DNA of 64,000 nt from Cordylochernes scorpioides (taxonomy: Eukaryota > Arthropoda > Arachnida > Pseudoscorpiones > Chernetidae): assembly GCA_030710605.1 (NCBI GenBank), contig CP092874.1:21429880-21493879 (forward strand), read 5' to 3'. The translations under genes and the position numbers were made by a program. Under the pieces are notes generated by a model. The model made no database searches. It was not told where the DNA came from and saw nothing but the letters and a program-made list of their open reading frames with translations. Of the stretch, positions 8,101 to 17,545 are shown piece after piece. Numbering within the stretch: the stretch's first letter is position 1; the number at the start of each line of letters is the position of its first letter.

Positions 8101-10913
8101 TTAGCTGGAGAACTAAAGCGAGGGAAATAAAAGAAAATTCGCTGAGGGAAGATTCTCTTTTTCTATAATGGCAATACAAGCTTTCAGGTGTAGCAACCCT
8201 TTAGCATAGTTATACTTGTTGATGGGCTGTTGCGCCCGAAAACTTGTAGTACCGTTGTGTTCTCTACCTAACAAAAATAGCACTTGACGAACACTATAAG
8301 GTATAAACTATTTATTTCTATAAATAAGATACTTTCACTCTCCTCTTATACTCTATATACATCCAATCATTTTTACATATTTAATTTTCTATCAGAAAAT
8401 TAATACATATTTACATATATGCTGCATTTTTTTTCTTTATGAATAAAATTTGCATATATGGAATCATTACATATATAAAAATAAACTCCCTTCTCAGTAA
8501 ATTTTCTTTTATTTTTAATTTTATCTATCTAAGGGATTATATAACAACACACAAATACAAGTATACAAGAAACTTAGCCCTGGATGTTTTATTGATTTTA
8601 TTAAAAAATAAAACCTTATAAAAAGAAAGGCTACCTCTGTTATTTAGATCAATCCCGGCAAAATTTATATTTATCGATGAAGCGCCTAGTTATTGCGTCT
8701 ATTTCGTTGGGGAGAAAGGTGTCTTTGTTCTTATTTTAGCGATTAATTTTTCCTCATAATAAAATTTCCACCTAGTGACTCCACTTAGTGATATGAAATA
8801 CGACCAGAGCAAATGTAACAGCCTAGGGCTAGATACCAACATAAATTCTTCTTCAAATTAAAATACACTTCGGCCTGTAAATATTAAAAAAAAAAAAAAG
8901 ATTTACTGGCTGAAGTGTCTTTAATTTGAAGAAATATGAAAGCCGGCCAGGCAGCCTCTATCTTTACGGTGACCAACACAAATGTTATCCCATAGGGACG
9001 GAGTGTACGTGCAGGAACTGGAGCACTACCGTAGCCACGCCTCGCCCCACGCCGGCGACCAGTACGTCCCCGTGATGCGGGAGTTCATCACCGGAGCCAG
9101 TTTCAAGATCTCCGAACTGGAAGACCAGTTTCAAGACATGAAGATCAGGGTAAGTCGTCAACCTCCTACCTACCACGACAAGTTGTCCAACCCCCGTACT
9201 GTCGTACAGTACGATAAGGTAGTGCGACTGTTCGGCGAGCTACCCACCTCGACACAACCCGAGGACTTCTTCGGCACCTTCGACAGCTTCCTGACGGCCT
9301 TCCGAGAGGCACATCTGGACAACGTCAGACGCCGGCGGGAAGCCGAGGAGAAAAAACCCAAGATGGACACAGAGGTAGCGTCCAATCTCTCCATAACATC
9401 TTTCTCTCTAATTCAATACAATAATCCTCTTTTATTAAGCTGAAAATATCAGGCTTTCAAAGATAAATTAAGAAAAAAGGTAATATTGATAAAGGCCAAC
9501 AAGCCGAAATGCGTACGTGGTTAGCTTTTCGTTATTAATAAAGAATGGATATTTGGCCGATTATGGAATAATTAAAAATCAACGTTTAGTTGATGTTTAT
9601 TCCGACAGATGGCGCAAGCCATCAGCAACTTTTAGTTGCATAATCAGGAGATACCTTTCTCTTAATTTATCAACCTAATCCCCAGTACAATTTCACTTGT
9701 GTACTATTTATTTTTTCACATTCCGGTGGATACGTTTCTTTTAAAACGTTTTTTAATTCATAAATCCCCAGCTTTCGGTATGAAAATTGATTCTACAGGA
9801 GAAAACACACTACAATAAACCGCCACCCACAATATAGGACAAGAGTTAAAACAAAATATAAGCATCAGAAACTTTTAGTTGCACGATCTGGAGATGTCCT
9901 TTTCTTTATTTACCTTAAATGGTTAGAATCCTTTGATCGCAATCAGAATCTACAACAAATCTCCAATTGTCTTCTTTTATCTACCTGATTGATTTCTACC
10001 CTCCAAATGACAGTCATTCCCTAGCCATGTATGTAAATATCTTTATTTACGGGGTTGCTAACCTCAATGAATGATTTTTGAGCAATCAGAAAAACAACAA
10101 GTCTCCAAGGATAAGTATCTTCTTTTATCTATCTGATTGCTTTCTTCCTTTCAAATGATAGTCATACAGGTATGGAAATATCTTTATTTACGGGGCACCA
10201 GAATGGATGATTTTTGAGCAATCAGAATTAACAACAAGTCTCCAAGGATAAGTATCTTCTTTTATCTACCTGATTAATTTCTACCCTCCAAATGACATTC
10301 ATTCCCTAACCAGGTATATGGAAAATCTTTATTTACGGGGCTTCTAACCAGAATGGATGATTTTTGAGCTATCACAATCAACAACAAAGTCTCCAAGGAT
10401 AAGTGTCTTCTTTTATCTACCTGATTGCTTTCTTCCTTTCAAATGATAGTCATACCCTAGCCATGTATGGAAATATCTTTATTCACGGTGCTGCTAACCT
10501 GAATGGATGATTTTTGAGCAATCAGAATCAGAAACAACAAGTCTCCAAGGATAAGTGTCTTCTTTTATCTACCTGATTGCTTTCTTTCTTTCAAATGACT
10601 ATCATACCTCATCCATCCAGACATCGAGATGATGTGTTCCCAGGGCCGCCGTAAAGAGCACCGTTCCTCGGTGTCCCTAGCCACCCAACGTAAGAGCGCC
10701 ACTCTCAACTCCTACAAATGTGCATCCATCGACTCCGGCATCTCCTCCGACAAGGGGGAATTCGACGACCTCATCAAGGCGCTCCGAGCCGGCGACGTCT
10801 TCGTCGATGACTTCGGCAAAAACAGACGAAACCGCCGTAACCGCTCTAGTCATTCACCCACTCACTCCTATGCCCCAGGTCGCGAGCGTAAAAGCTCTAA
10901 AATTAAATGTTAA
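1936..10913 (+). CDS. DAAM: DAAM-family formin, 3' half (FH2 core to DAD and stop), nine exons
   Basis: Spliced exons 1936-2142, 3163-3269, 3327-3415, 3817-4031, 7572-7633, 7765-7825, 9015-9149, 9210-9374 and 10644-10913 join in phase into 436 residues plus stop. Visible family marks are IDSRRAQNC and LPKDMVEQ (FH2 knob), [10 protein letters not shown], the formin signature [11 protein letters not shown] followed by [27 protein letters not shown] (post region), [12 protein letters not shown], and a C-terminal [19 protein letters not shown], followed by a basic NRRNRRNR tail. This combination is DAAM rather than Diaphanous, FMNL or FHOD. DAAM formins nucleate and elongate actin filaments; DAD binds the N-terminal regulatory region and is released by Rho or Dishevelled. 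The N-terminal part is not upstream within the window; a matching 5' part lies at 50054-62778. Two introns are tiny (57 and 60 bp). Family call is firm; exon edges rest on GT-AG and phase. Confidence 0.9.
2235..2440. mobile_element. MITE-like element with TACACTCATGG terminal inverted repeats
   Basis: A 206-bp unit begins TACACTCATGGACAAAA and ends TTTTGTCCATGAGTGTA. It contains the recurrent core ATAACTCTGAAAGATATTACAG and has no coding capacity. It lies in an intron of the DAAM part. Single full-length copies are also at 11682-11888 and 62800-63004. Derived tandem arrays are at 26150-26565, 47625-48200 and 58146-58840. The TA at each end suggests a Tc1/mariner-type insertion preference, by inference. 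Confidence 0.8.
2441..3162. other. DAAM intron, no gene seen
   Basis: AT-rich intron. At about 2935-2995 there is a decayed ribozyme-like stretch (GGAGAGAGTCGTTGCTC then GAAAGCTCAC, followed by AATAAAATGAG) of the type seen near Penelope fragments. A CA-rich run sits at about 2818-2832. No exon was found. Confidence 0.5.
3163..3269 (+). CDS. DAAM: DAAM exon: FH2, [10 protein letters not shown] segment
   Basis: Acceptor GTGTCTCCAG. Begins [17 protein letters not shown] and runs through ADRFLYEIG; ends in phase 2 at donor AA|GTATGT. Joining to 3327 gives [12 protein letters not shown], which matches the length of the family at this point. Reading straight through the 57-bp intron instead would insert 19 extra residues. 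Confidence 0.87.
3327..3415 (+). CDS. DAAM: DAAM exon: FH2, helix after the micro-intron
   Basis: Acceptor TGTCGCAG|G. Encodes [20 protein letters not shown] and ELKPKME; ends after the first base of a codon at donor GAAG|GTGAGG, and the next exon supplies the two missing bases. The YEQRL...FYKKRF pattern is the FH2 helix that follows ADRFL in DAAM formins. Confidence 0.86.
3484..3757 (+). repeat. SINE-like dispersed repeat, copy 1 of 3
   Basis: About 275 bp containing GCGTCTGCCTTTGTCATT, GGCAGGCCGACTTAGCTCC and GGAGCCCTTACAGGGTACT. Near-identical copies are at about 49170-49470 (reverse) and 62190-62475 (forward). The high copy similarity and GC content stand out from the intron around it. 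No coding frame is shared by the copies. Confidence 0.75.
3817..4031 (+). CDS. DAAM: DAAM exon: FH2 signature [11 protein letters not shown]
   Basis: Acceptor GGCTGTGCAG, donor AAG|GTACTG, ending in phase 0. Encodes [20 protein letters not shown] and [16 protein letters not shown], then [19 protein letters not shown] is the most conserved stretch of FH2, and the run to LLHYL is standard. This is the strongest single exon for the formin call. Confidence 0.95.
5128..5583 (+). pseudogene. Penelope-like element, C-terminal GIY-YIG endonuclease, 5' truncated
   Basis: The frame runs 151 residues to a stop at 5583 and has no credible start codon (upstream stops). It has a linker ending in LRHPH, then [30 protein letters not shown] and [13 protein letters not shown]. 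This is the Cys-containing GIY-YIG endonuclease that follows the reverse transcriptase in Penelope-like retroelements. No reverse transcriptase part is attached, so it is a 5'-truncated copy. The downstream part to about 6000 ends with CCCGAAAGCTCGC and AATAAAGATACTCG, typical of the 3' terminal repeat region. It sits sense to DAAM in an intron. Confidence 0.85.
5915..5965 (+). ncRNA. Decayed hammerhead-like motif at the 3' end of the Penelope fragment
   Basis: CCGTCGAAGGG, loop ATTTTT, then CCCGAAAGC. The stem GGG/CCC closed by GAAA matches stem II and the G12-A14 side of a hammerhead. The CUGANGA side is degraded (CCGTCGA), so cleavage is unlikely. Similar decayed versions occur at 8212-8250, 23422-23450, 31560-31592 and 35556-35592. 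Confidence 0.5.
6371..6945. repeat. Near-perfect 0.55-kb palindrome (foldback)
   Basis: The left arm from GTGGTAAGGATAAAATAT to about 6640 is repeated in reverse complement to about 6945. Each arm carries the CTGTAGAAGGGC...GCCCGAAAGC ribozyme-like motif and AATAAATCAATGAAG. The right arm has an extra duplicated block of about 45 bases (TTTAACAAATTTTATTAA). Very few differences separate the arms, so the inversion is recent. Confidence 0.85.
7200..7508 (-). CDS. Unrecognised small ORF with signal peptide and TM segment, antisense in a DAAM intron
   Basis: 102 codons from ATG at 7508 to a stop at 7200. The first 22 residues look like a cleavable signal ([17 protein letters not shown]). A charged stretch ([17 protein letters not shown]) is followed by a hydrophobic segment, [17 protein letters not shown], and a Pro-rich tail. 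I do not recognise a family. The frame is markedly more GC-rich than the intron around it, and a TATAAAAAG lies just upstream of the ATG, too close to be its promoter. It ends 64 bases before a DAAM exon on the other strand. It could be an intron-nested gene, one exon of a gene, or part of a mobile element. Confidence 0.4.
   Translation of the reverse strand: MRIKMLFNAILLLLLALSAQATDPGHLDFREKLDYLFAHWDDVLIKALAVLCVIAMTLCLCRLSAKEPGIPEGPSKPPIQECPSIIINVVDPPTLDAPPPLT
7572..7633 (+). CDS. DAAM: DAAM exon: FH2, [12 protein letters not shown] segment
   Basis: Short exon of 62 bp. Acceptor GGTGTCCAG, donor GTGAG|GTACGT. Encodes [20 protein letters not shown] plus two bases of a Ser codon completed by the next exon. 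It fills the gap between LLELIEKK and MAELES exactly as in the family. Confidence 0.85.
7765..7825 (+). CDS. DAAM: DAAM exon: FH2 post region, [15 protein letters not shown]
   Basis: Acceptor TATATTGCAG, donor AGAGG|GTACAG, 61 bp. Encodes [20 protein letters not shown] after completing the split Ser codon. The match to the DAAM post-helix is immediate. Ends in phase 0 and joins 9015. Confidence 0.88.
7826..9014. other. DAAM intron, repeats
   Basis: AT-rich. It includes a decayed ribozyme-like motif at about 8212-8250 (TTGATGGGC, loop, GCCCGAAAAC) and a short GATGGCG-family tail with CCCGGCAAAATTT at about 8650-8670. No exon was found; the open stretch at 8439-8621 is AT-rich filler. Confidence 0.5.
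9015..9149 (+). CDS. DAAM: DAAM exon: FH2 C-terminal lobe, [14 protein letters not shown]
   Basis: I chose the acceptor GTACGTGCAG (phase 0) over an upstream CATAG at 8991-8995, because the latter breaks phase with 7825 and adds about six residues. Encodes [20 protein letters not shown] and [17 protein letters not shown]. Donor AGG|GTAAGT starts a 60-bp intron. Confidence 0.86.
9210..9374 (+). CDS. DAAM: DAAM exon: FH2 end, [12 protein letters not shown]
   Basis: Acceptor TCGTACAG, donor GAG|GTAGCG, 55 codons, phase 0. Encodes [20 protein letters not shown] and [15 protein letters not shown], then a charged helix [12 protein letters not shown]. PxDFFGxFDxFL is the standard end of FH2 in DAAM. 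Confidence 0.9.
9470..9760 (+). repeat. Family-2 ribozyme-associated element, single orientation
   Basis: Starts with a decayed hammerhead (GATAAAGGCC, loop AACA, AGCCGAAATGCGTACGTGG). It continues to GATGGCGCAAGCCATCAGC and GTTGCATAATCAGGAGAT, and ends in a T-rich tail with CAGTACAATTTCACTTG. This is the only copy of the family that keeps the ribozyme end; the others at 12140-12415, 17870-18060, 23035-23190, 31190-31460, 41855-42166 and 43838-44020 are foldbacks or fragments. Confidence 0.65.
9900..10620. repeat. Imperfect tandem repeat of about 130 bp inside the last DAAM intron
   Basis: Five to six diverged units share AACAACAAGTCTCCAAGG, TCTTCTTTTATCTACCTGAT and AATATCTTTATTTACGGGG. Unit length varies from about 115 to 140 bp. 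The array ends a few bases before the last exon's acceptor. Confidence 0.75.
10644..10913 (+). CDS. DAAM: DAAM last exon: DAD and basic tail, stop TAA
   Basis: Acceptor TGTGTTCCCAG in phase 0; an alternative AG at 10627-10628 would add five residues (MMCSQ). Encodes a Ser-rich linker with [14 protein letters not shown], then [29 protein letters not shown] and ends SSKIKC. The DAD is the autoinhibitory peptide that docks on the N-terminal regulatory region. A possible poly(A) signal AATAAA is at 11031-11036. Confidence 0.93.
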   Translation, partial: GRRKEHRSSVSLATQRKSATLNSYKCASIDSGISSDKGEFDDLIKALRAGDVFVDDFGKNRRNRRNRSSHSPTHSYAPGRERKSSKIKC

Positions 10914-11681
10914 AAAAAAACAGCCATTTTTTCCCTTTCCTTTTCAATCATAAAAAAACATGAAAAATAATCTTTTTAATGTTAATAATCATTATATGAC
11001 AAACTCTTGTGTTTTCTTTCTTTTCAAAAAAATAAAATAAAATAATAATAATAATAAATAAAAGTTGACCTGAATTTTTTTTTAACGATTTTTTAAAATA
11101 AATATATATATTGTTATTGCTTTTTTTTCTATATTGATTATGTTGAAAGAATAATATTAGGGTACACTGTTTCCTTACCAGCTTCTATGATTTAAAAAAT
11201 CAATAAAAATCATATCGAGTGAAAATTTAACTGGTTAGTTAAAAATAGAACGGAATAGATATTTTCTTTCATACACGTTTGACAAAAATATATTTATATA
11301 TTTAAAAACTTTTTTATATATAATTTATATTGCTTTTTGATAAAGTTTGAACAGGAGAATTTTAAAAATCTCTATAAAAAAAAACACTACTTTTTAATAT
11401 ACAAGATTATTCCTACAAATAACAAAGTCTTTAAAAAAAAAAAACGTACATTCATATTGTATTTATATATTGTTTTGAAAGTCCTATACGTATCATGTTT
11501 TATCTCATCTATATCATATTTACCTGACATTATATAAAACATGCCTTTTATTTAAATAACGCTTTGTAGTATGCAAACTAAATATGTTCTTTTATAACCA
11601 AAAGATTCTTGATAAGGGAAATATGTAAATGAGCCTTCTATATTTTAGTCAATATAAATAGTTTTTTTTATATGTCTCAAT

Positions 11682-11888
11682 TACATTTATGGACAAAACT
11701 TAAGGAAGTTGTACCTTTTAGTTATATATCGGGATTGAGACAATAACTCTGAAAGATATTACAGCGACCTTTATTGAAGACACACGACATAACTGAGTGT
11801 GAACAGCCTCTGTCTCCTTAAAAAAAAAAAAATTACGACCGGCCACATCAAAGACTTTCCAATACCTTAAGTTTTGTCCATGAGTGTA
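11682..11888. mobile_element. MITE-like element, full-length single copy
   Basis: Same element as at 2235-2440. Ends TACATTTATGGACAAAACTT and AAGTTTTGTCCATGAGTGTA. Core AACTCTGAAAGATATTACAG present. No coding capacity. Confidence 0.75.
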
Positions 11889-12139
11889 TATCGCATAATT
11901 TTTTTAAAACGATATTTTATAAATCTTTGATAAATTTCTATATTAATACTAGGAGAAATTGTGTTAATCTTTAATAATTAAGTAAGAAAATTCACATCAT
12001 GAGTGTCTTCTTTTTTTTTTTATTATCGTGAAAAAGCGAGATTTCAAGTACAGATGCTTTCCTATTGACTTATCAAGTTTTAAATGGAGAACTATGGCAT
12101 TTGATAAACTAATACAAGAATTAAGAAAAGAAAAAAAAA

Positions 12140-12415
12140 AGGCATCTCCTTATCGGAAAACTGAAAATTGCTAATGGCTTGCACCATTTATCGGAATAAA
12201 TATCAACTATTCAAATAATCAAGAATGGGTATTTGGCCAATTCTGGAATAAATAAAAAATCAACGAATAGTTGATATTTATTCCGATAGATGGCGCAAGC
12301 CATCAGCAACTTTCAGTTACCCAATAAGAAGATGCCTTTTTTTTCATTCATTAATTTATGAATCTTATCCCAGTACAATATCACATTTGCACTATTTTTC
12401 CACATATTACAAGAG
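12140..12415. repeat. Family-2 foldback
   Basis: Arms contain GGCATCTCCTTATCG and its complement around a centre with TCAAGAATGGGTATTTGG. The right arm has GATGGCGCAAGCCATCAGC and the tail CCCAGTACAATATCACATT. The left arm has several differences (TGCACCATTTATCGG), so it is an older copy. Confidence 0.7.
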
Positions 12416-13059
12416 TGTCTATGCATGAAAACTCGCTTTTTCACAAAAAAAATTCATATTGTTAATTTTTTTATTATAAATTTCTATGATGTCATTAATA
12501 ATTTTGCCTAATATAAGAAAATTATCAATAAATAGTTAGGGTATAATCTAGTTAACCTATTTGCGCCTTAATAAATTTTACATATTTGTCCTTTTATTAC
12601 GCCACTTTTACATATATCACGTCAGATTTTTTTTTTTTTTTCTTTTGGTAAAAAAAAAAATCTGTGATCGTTTGATTTTTTCCGTCCGTTTATCTCAATG
12701 GGTTTGTGGTTGTAATGGCAAAAGAAAGAGAAATGGTCAAATTTATATTTATGGAGAAAACATTTCTATAGAAACTATTCCATATTTACCGAAATGATTG
12801 GAATTTCTAATTTAAAAACTGAAAAATCTTATAGTCTGAGAGAGATATGGATTAATTCAATACTGTAAACGTAATAATTTTGGTATTTTTTTTATAAAAT
12901 AGAACAAATTTCATGGATTTTAGGGTACTTAGTCCACAGAAAATATCTTTAATTGATAGTACGACAAAACTTTAGTGTTCGTCTCGAATATGGAAAAGAA
13001 GTAAAACCATTATAACCTTAAGTTTAAAAATTTTATTACAACAAACAACAACAAAATTA

Positions 13060-13390
13060 TTGTAGAACGACATTTGAAAATTATCCCGCATGTGTTTCTT
13101 TTAAACGAAAAATCGAAATTTATTTTAAAGGGGAGAAATAACGATTATTTCCAACCTTAGGGATGAAGTATGAATGGATGAATTGTGAAGAGTAATGATA
13201 AACGGAATGGGAATCTTTATGGACAAATTTATTTTTCCGTTTATCATCACTCTTCACAATTCTTCCTTTCATACTTCATCTCTAAGATTGGAAATAATAG
13301 TTATTTCTCCTTAAAAATAAATTTCGATTTTTCGTTCAAAAGAAACACATGCGGGATAATTTTCAAATGTCGTTCTACAATCATAAGCCG
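13060..13390. repeat. 0.33-kb palindrome
   Basis: Arms with AACGACATTTGAAAATTATC, GCATGTGTTTCTTTT and AGAGTAATGATAAACGG face their complements around TTTATGGACAAATTTATTT. No ribozyme-like motif was seen in this one. Confidence 0.75.
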
Positions 13391-15984
13391 CATTATATTG
13401 TATTATAAACAAAATTTATTATTCAATGAAATGAAATATATAAATTTGACCATTTTATTAAAGGGAATGATTTTTACGCCTTCTATTTTCAATGTGCCTG
13501 AAAAAAAAAAGTTGTTTTTCAGAATTGCTTCTATTCAATCTCACTGCCATTTTGGACTGATATGCAAATTATTAATTTTTACGCCATTTGAATTTTTTTT
13601 ACGCTCTCTAGTAAGTAATGTTTTTATATATAGAAATAATTTAACTATATGATTTTGGGACCAAATACTTTTAGATTCATAATTAATTTTGAGTTATAAA
13701 AAAAACATTTTACTTTTATTTGTATCGAAGCTTTTTCTAATATTCAAAATTTAAAAATTTTCTTAGCAATTTTTACAAAGATGATAAATAGATGAATTAG
13801 AACTTTCTTAATTCTAGATTTGCTTTTTTAATAATAATTGTGAAATAGCGTCTTTTATATATAAAAAAATCAATTTGGGCATTATATATACATACAGTTT
13901 TAGTGTATTAAGTGTTCTAAATATATTAGTCTTTTTGAAATAATTAATATCAATCCATTCTGTGAATATATTTACTTGATTAAACAATTTTTATATATAT
14001 ATCCTTTTTTATAATAAATATTATATCATTTTTTTACCAAAAAGATAAAGGTCGCTTCTTTCGTCAAGATGGCGTCTAGCTTTGACATCTATTTTGACAG
14101 GAGAGGTGACCTTTGTCTTATTTAGATTAATATCCTCCCGGCAAAATTTCCATCTATTTTTTTTTCTCTAAAAAAAAAAAAAAGGTTGAGGGGGAAAAGT
14201 TTTGAGTCACTTTTGAGAATTGTAAACCCTACCCAACAGGTTTAGAATGACTAAGTAAAATTTTGAAGAACTGAATGGATTTGAGATTCTATCCCATCCT
14301 TCCTATAGTCCTGACACTACTCCCTCTGATTAATGGTTTGTTTATATCAACGCAGAACTCTTTTCTATTCAACTTCCTATTTATTAAAAGTGAATCAAAA
14401 CACAACTTTTTTTCCCATCACAACCTTGTACACTAAATCATTTTTTAATAGAGAAATAACCAAAGCTATCAACAATTTATCCTCTCGTGATAACAATAAT
14501 AAAAAAATATCGTTTACCCCCATTTAAATAGGATTTTTTCAAAAGATGTTCTATAGTAAAATGTATTTTAAAACTTTTTAAAGAAAATATTAAAGCTATC
14601 TCTCTTTTTTATTTTGAGCTAATAAATAATATAGAGAAAATTGAACTAATATTTTTTTTTGGTATGAAATATAATTTTTTTTCGCGTTATATTATTGATA
14701 TATTTTTTAAAATAATTTAATAGTACTTTATGATATTAAATAGAGAAATTTTATTATAGAAAATATTTGTTTCAATAGATTATCTTTATAATAAGCAATA
14801 ATAGGCTCAAAATAGTGTATTTTTTAAAATATATATTTTTATAAGATATTAAATTTATAACACAATAACGTCTCTCCTAAGAATTCTACTAAATAATTAA
14901 AAAATACTATATTACTAATAGATTATATATGGAAGTATATTAAAGTAAATTTCTCGCTTTCTTCTAATAGAGATATATAAAAATGCTCAAAAAAAGGAAA
15001 TTCAAAGAAATAAAATTGTAAAACGAACTCTGAAAACAATCATTTTTCTGACAAATATATAAAGTCACTTTAAAAAACGGATAATTTGAAATATTTATTT
15101 TAAAAATGTGCGATTTTTAAAATTAAATGTATATGTGAAAAAATATTTAGAAATATATATATATATATTTAAAAATGCAAAATCGATTTTCAAAAGCTTT
15201 GTTTTCAATATTATAAAGAAAGGCATAATGAATCAAAAGATAATTTTAAACAACAAACATTTTTTTTTTTTTTAAATCGGCTGAAATATTATAACGTATT
15301 GTTTTAACATATTTTCGTTTTCTCTTTCATTATGGTATTAAAAAAAAGTACACTACACACATACACTAAGAAGTTGTAATATAATTACATATATATTAAA
15401 AAAATCTCGGCTCTGTATATATATATATTCGCAACCTAAATCTTATGATTTTCTAAAATTCGATTGTAATTTATATATAATCCTTATATATGAAATTTCT
15501 TCAAAATTTTATATAATATTGGCGTTTTGAATCACTTGCATACGCAATTTTACAACAAAGTTTTTTTTAAAAACCTCTAAAATAATATAGAATTGGCATA
15601 TATAAACGTTTCTTATAAAAAAAATAATTAATTATAAACAAAAACGTAACTAATTTGACATATATGTAGATAATAGCTGAGTGTTGAGAAGGAAAACGTT
15701 GAGAGAAAAAAAAATAGTTGTTAGTTTGTATTTGAGAATATAATATGCTTTTTAGAATTTTGTACATTTTGTAAATTATTATTATTGAAAATTTTTTTAT
15801 AATAAAAATTTTATAAAATTCATTGTGTGGATGTCTTTTTTTTTTGTTCCCTATTTACATATTTTTTACTATAAAATACTGAACTTCAATATGTAAATAT
15901 AAACTGTATGTAATCCACTTTATTTACATATAGGACTTTGTTGTTGAAACATTTGGATACTTTTAGTAGTTTAAATTTATTGAC

Positions 15985-17350
15985 TTTTTATACTGTTCTG
16001 TTGTTGTTGTGTCCAATGAAGAGCCTCAGATGTCTCCATACATCTCTATCACGACAATGTTCTCTATCTTGGGTGTGTAAAGCTGCTGTTCTGGGTCCTT
16101 GTCAATTTTCTGTTGTTGTTGTGTACAATGAAGAGCCTCAGATGTCTCCATACATCTCTATCACAGCAATGTCCTTTATCTTGGGTGTGTAAAGCTGCTG
16201 TTCTGGGTCCTTGTCAATTTTCTGTTGTTGTTGTGTACAATGAAGAGCCTCAGATGTCTCCATACATCTCTATCACAGCAATGTCCTTTATCTTGGGTGT
16301 GAAAAGCTGCTGTTCTGGGTCCATGTCAATTTTCTGTTGTTGTTGTCGTCTCTAATGAAGAGCCCAAGATGTCTCCATACATCTCTATCACAGCAATGTT
16401 CTCTATCTTGGGTGTTTAAAGCTTCTGTTCTGGGTCCATGTCAATTTTCTGCTGTTGTTGTCGTGTCTAATGAAGAGCCTCAAATGTCTCCATACATCTC
16501 TATCACAGCATTGTCCTCTATCTTGGGTGTGTAAAGCTGCTGTTCTGGGTCCATGTCAATTTTATGTTGTTGTCATTGTCGTGTCCACAATGAAGAGCCT
16601 CAGATGTCTCCATACATCTCTATCACAGCAATGTTCTCTATCTTGGTTGTGTAAAACTGCTGTTCTGGATCCATGTCAATTTTCTGTTGTTGTTGTGTCC
16701 AATGAAGAGCCTCAGATGTCTCCATACATCTCTATCACAGCAATGTTCTCTATCTTGGGTGTGTAAAGCTGCTGTTCTGGATCCATGTCAATTTTCTGTT
16801 GTTGTTGTGTCCAATGAAGAGCCTCAGATGTCTCCATACATCTCTATCACAGCAATGTTCTCTATCTTGGGTGTGTAAAGCTGCTGTTCTGGATCCATGT
16901 CAATTTTCTGTTGTTGTTGTGTCCAATGAAGAGCCTCAGATGTCTCCATACATCTCTATCACAGCAATGTTCTCTATCTTGGGTGTGTAAAGCTGCTGTT
17001 CTGGATCCATGTCAATTTTCTGTTGTTGTTGTGTCCAATGAAGAGCCTCAGATGTCTCCATACATCTCTATCACAGCAATGTTCTCTATCTTGGGTGTGT
17101 AAAGCTGCTGTTCTGGATCCATGTCAATTTTCTGTTGTTGTTGTGTCCAATGAAGAGCTTCAGATGTCTCAATACATCTCTATCACAGCAATGTTCTCTA
17201 TCTTGGGTGTGTAAAACTGCTGTTCTGGGTCCATGTCAATTTTCTGTTGTTGTTGTGTCCAATGAAGAGCTTCAGATGTCTCAATACATCTCTATCACAG
17301 CAATGTTCTCTATCTTGTTTGTGTAAAACTGCTGTTCTGGGTCCAAGTCA
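15985..17350 (+). repeat. 112-bp minisatellite, about 12 units
   Basis: Repeated block marked by AAGAGCCTCAGATGTCTCC, TACATCTCTATCACAGCAAT and AAGCTGCTGTTCTGG. Unit starts are spaced 112 bases in the right half and 112-118 in the more varied left half. Five central units (about 16680-17130) are nearly identical. Open frames of 63 to 108 residues across it are by-products of the repeat. The same family resumes at 63750-64000. Confidence 0.97.
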
Positions 17351-17359
17351 CTATTCAGC

Positions 17360-17545
17360 AATACACTATTAAAGCTCTAAAAAGCAATATGCTGGCTTAA
17401 ATTGGCGAAACCGCTATGTGGGGATCACTACTGATGAGCCAAGCCTTTCCAATAATTTTACATCGCAGCAAGGAACAATAGAAAGTTTGTCTTTTATATC
17501 AAAGAAACATTCGTCCTTTAAGTATTATTTCTCATATATAGATGA
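17360..17545. repeat. Permuted hammerhead-like element, single arm
   Basis: Centre at 17402-17442 with TTGGC, GAAA, CCGC, a small hairpin, CTGATGA, then GCCAA. Downstream are CATCGCAGCAAGGA, GAAACATTCGTCC and GATGACGTAATATG, so the GATGGCG box is mutated. The stem pairs here differ from the other copies on both sides. Confidence 0.6.

Larger units (their letters stand above)
10914..15984. other. AT-rich intergenic region between the DAAM 3' end and the first minisatellite
   Basis: No coding exon seen. Contents: probable DAAM 3' UTR at the start, a MITE-like copy (11682-11888), a family-2 foldback (12140-12415), a 0.33-kb palindrome (13060-13390), a GACGTCTATTTTGAC family tail at about 14066-14160 with GGCGTCTAG, and long A/T runs from 14500 to 15980. 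The frames at 13185-13652 and 12561-12797 follow repeat arms and are not convincing genes. Confidence 0.6.

Noticed and set aside
8996-9014. Earlier start of the DAAM exon at the CATAG acceptor
   Set aside because: Breaks phase with 7825 and lengthens the linker beyond the family's usual length.
13185-13652. 155-residue frame
   Set aside because: Starts inside a palindrome arm and is Phe/Ile/Lys-rich as AT-rich DNA gives.
15938-17326. Frames of 63-108 residues with repeated text
   Set aside because: By-products of the 112-bp minisatellite.
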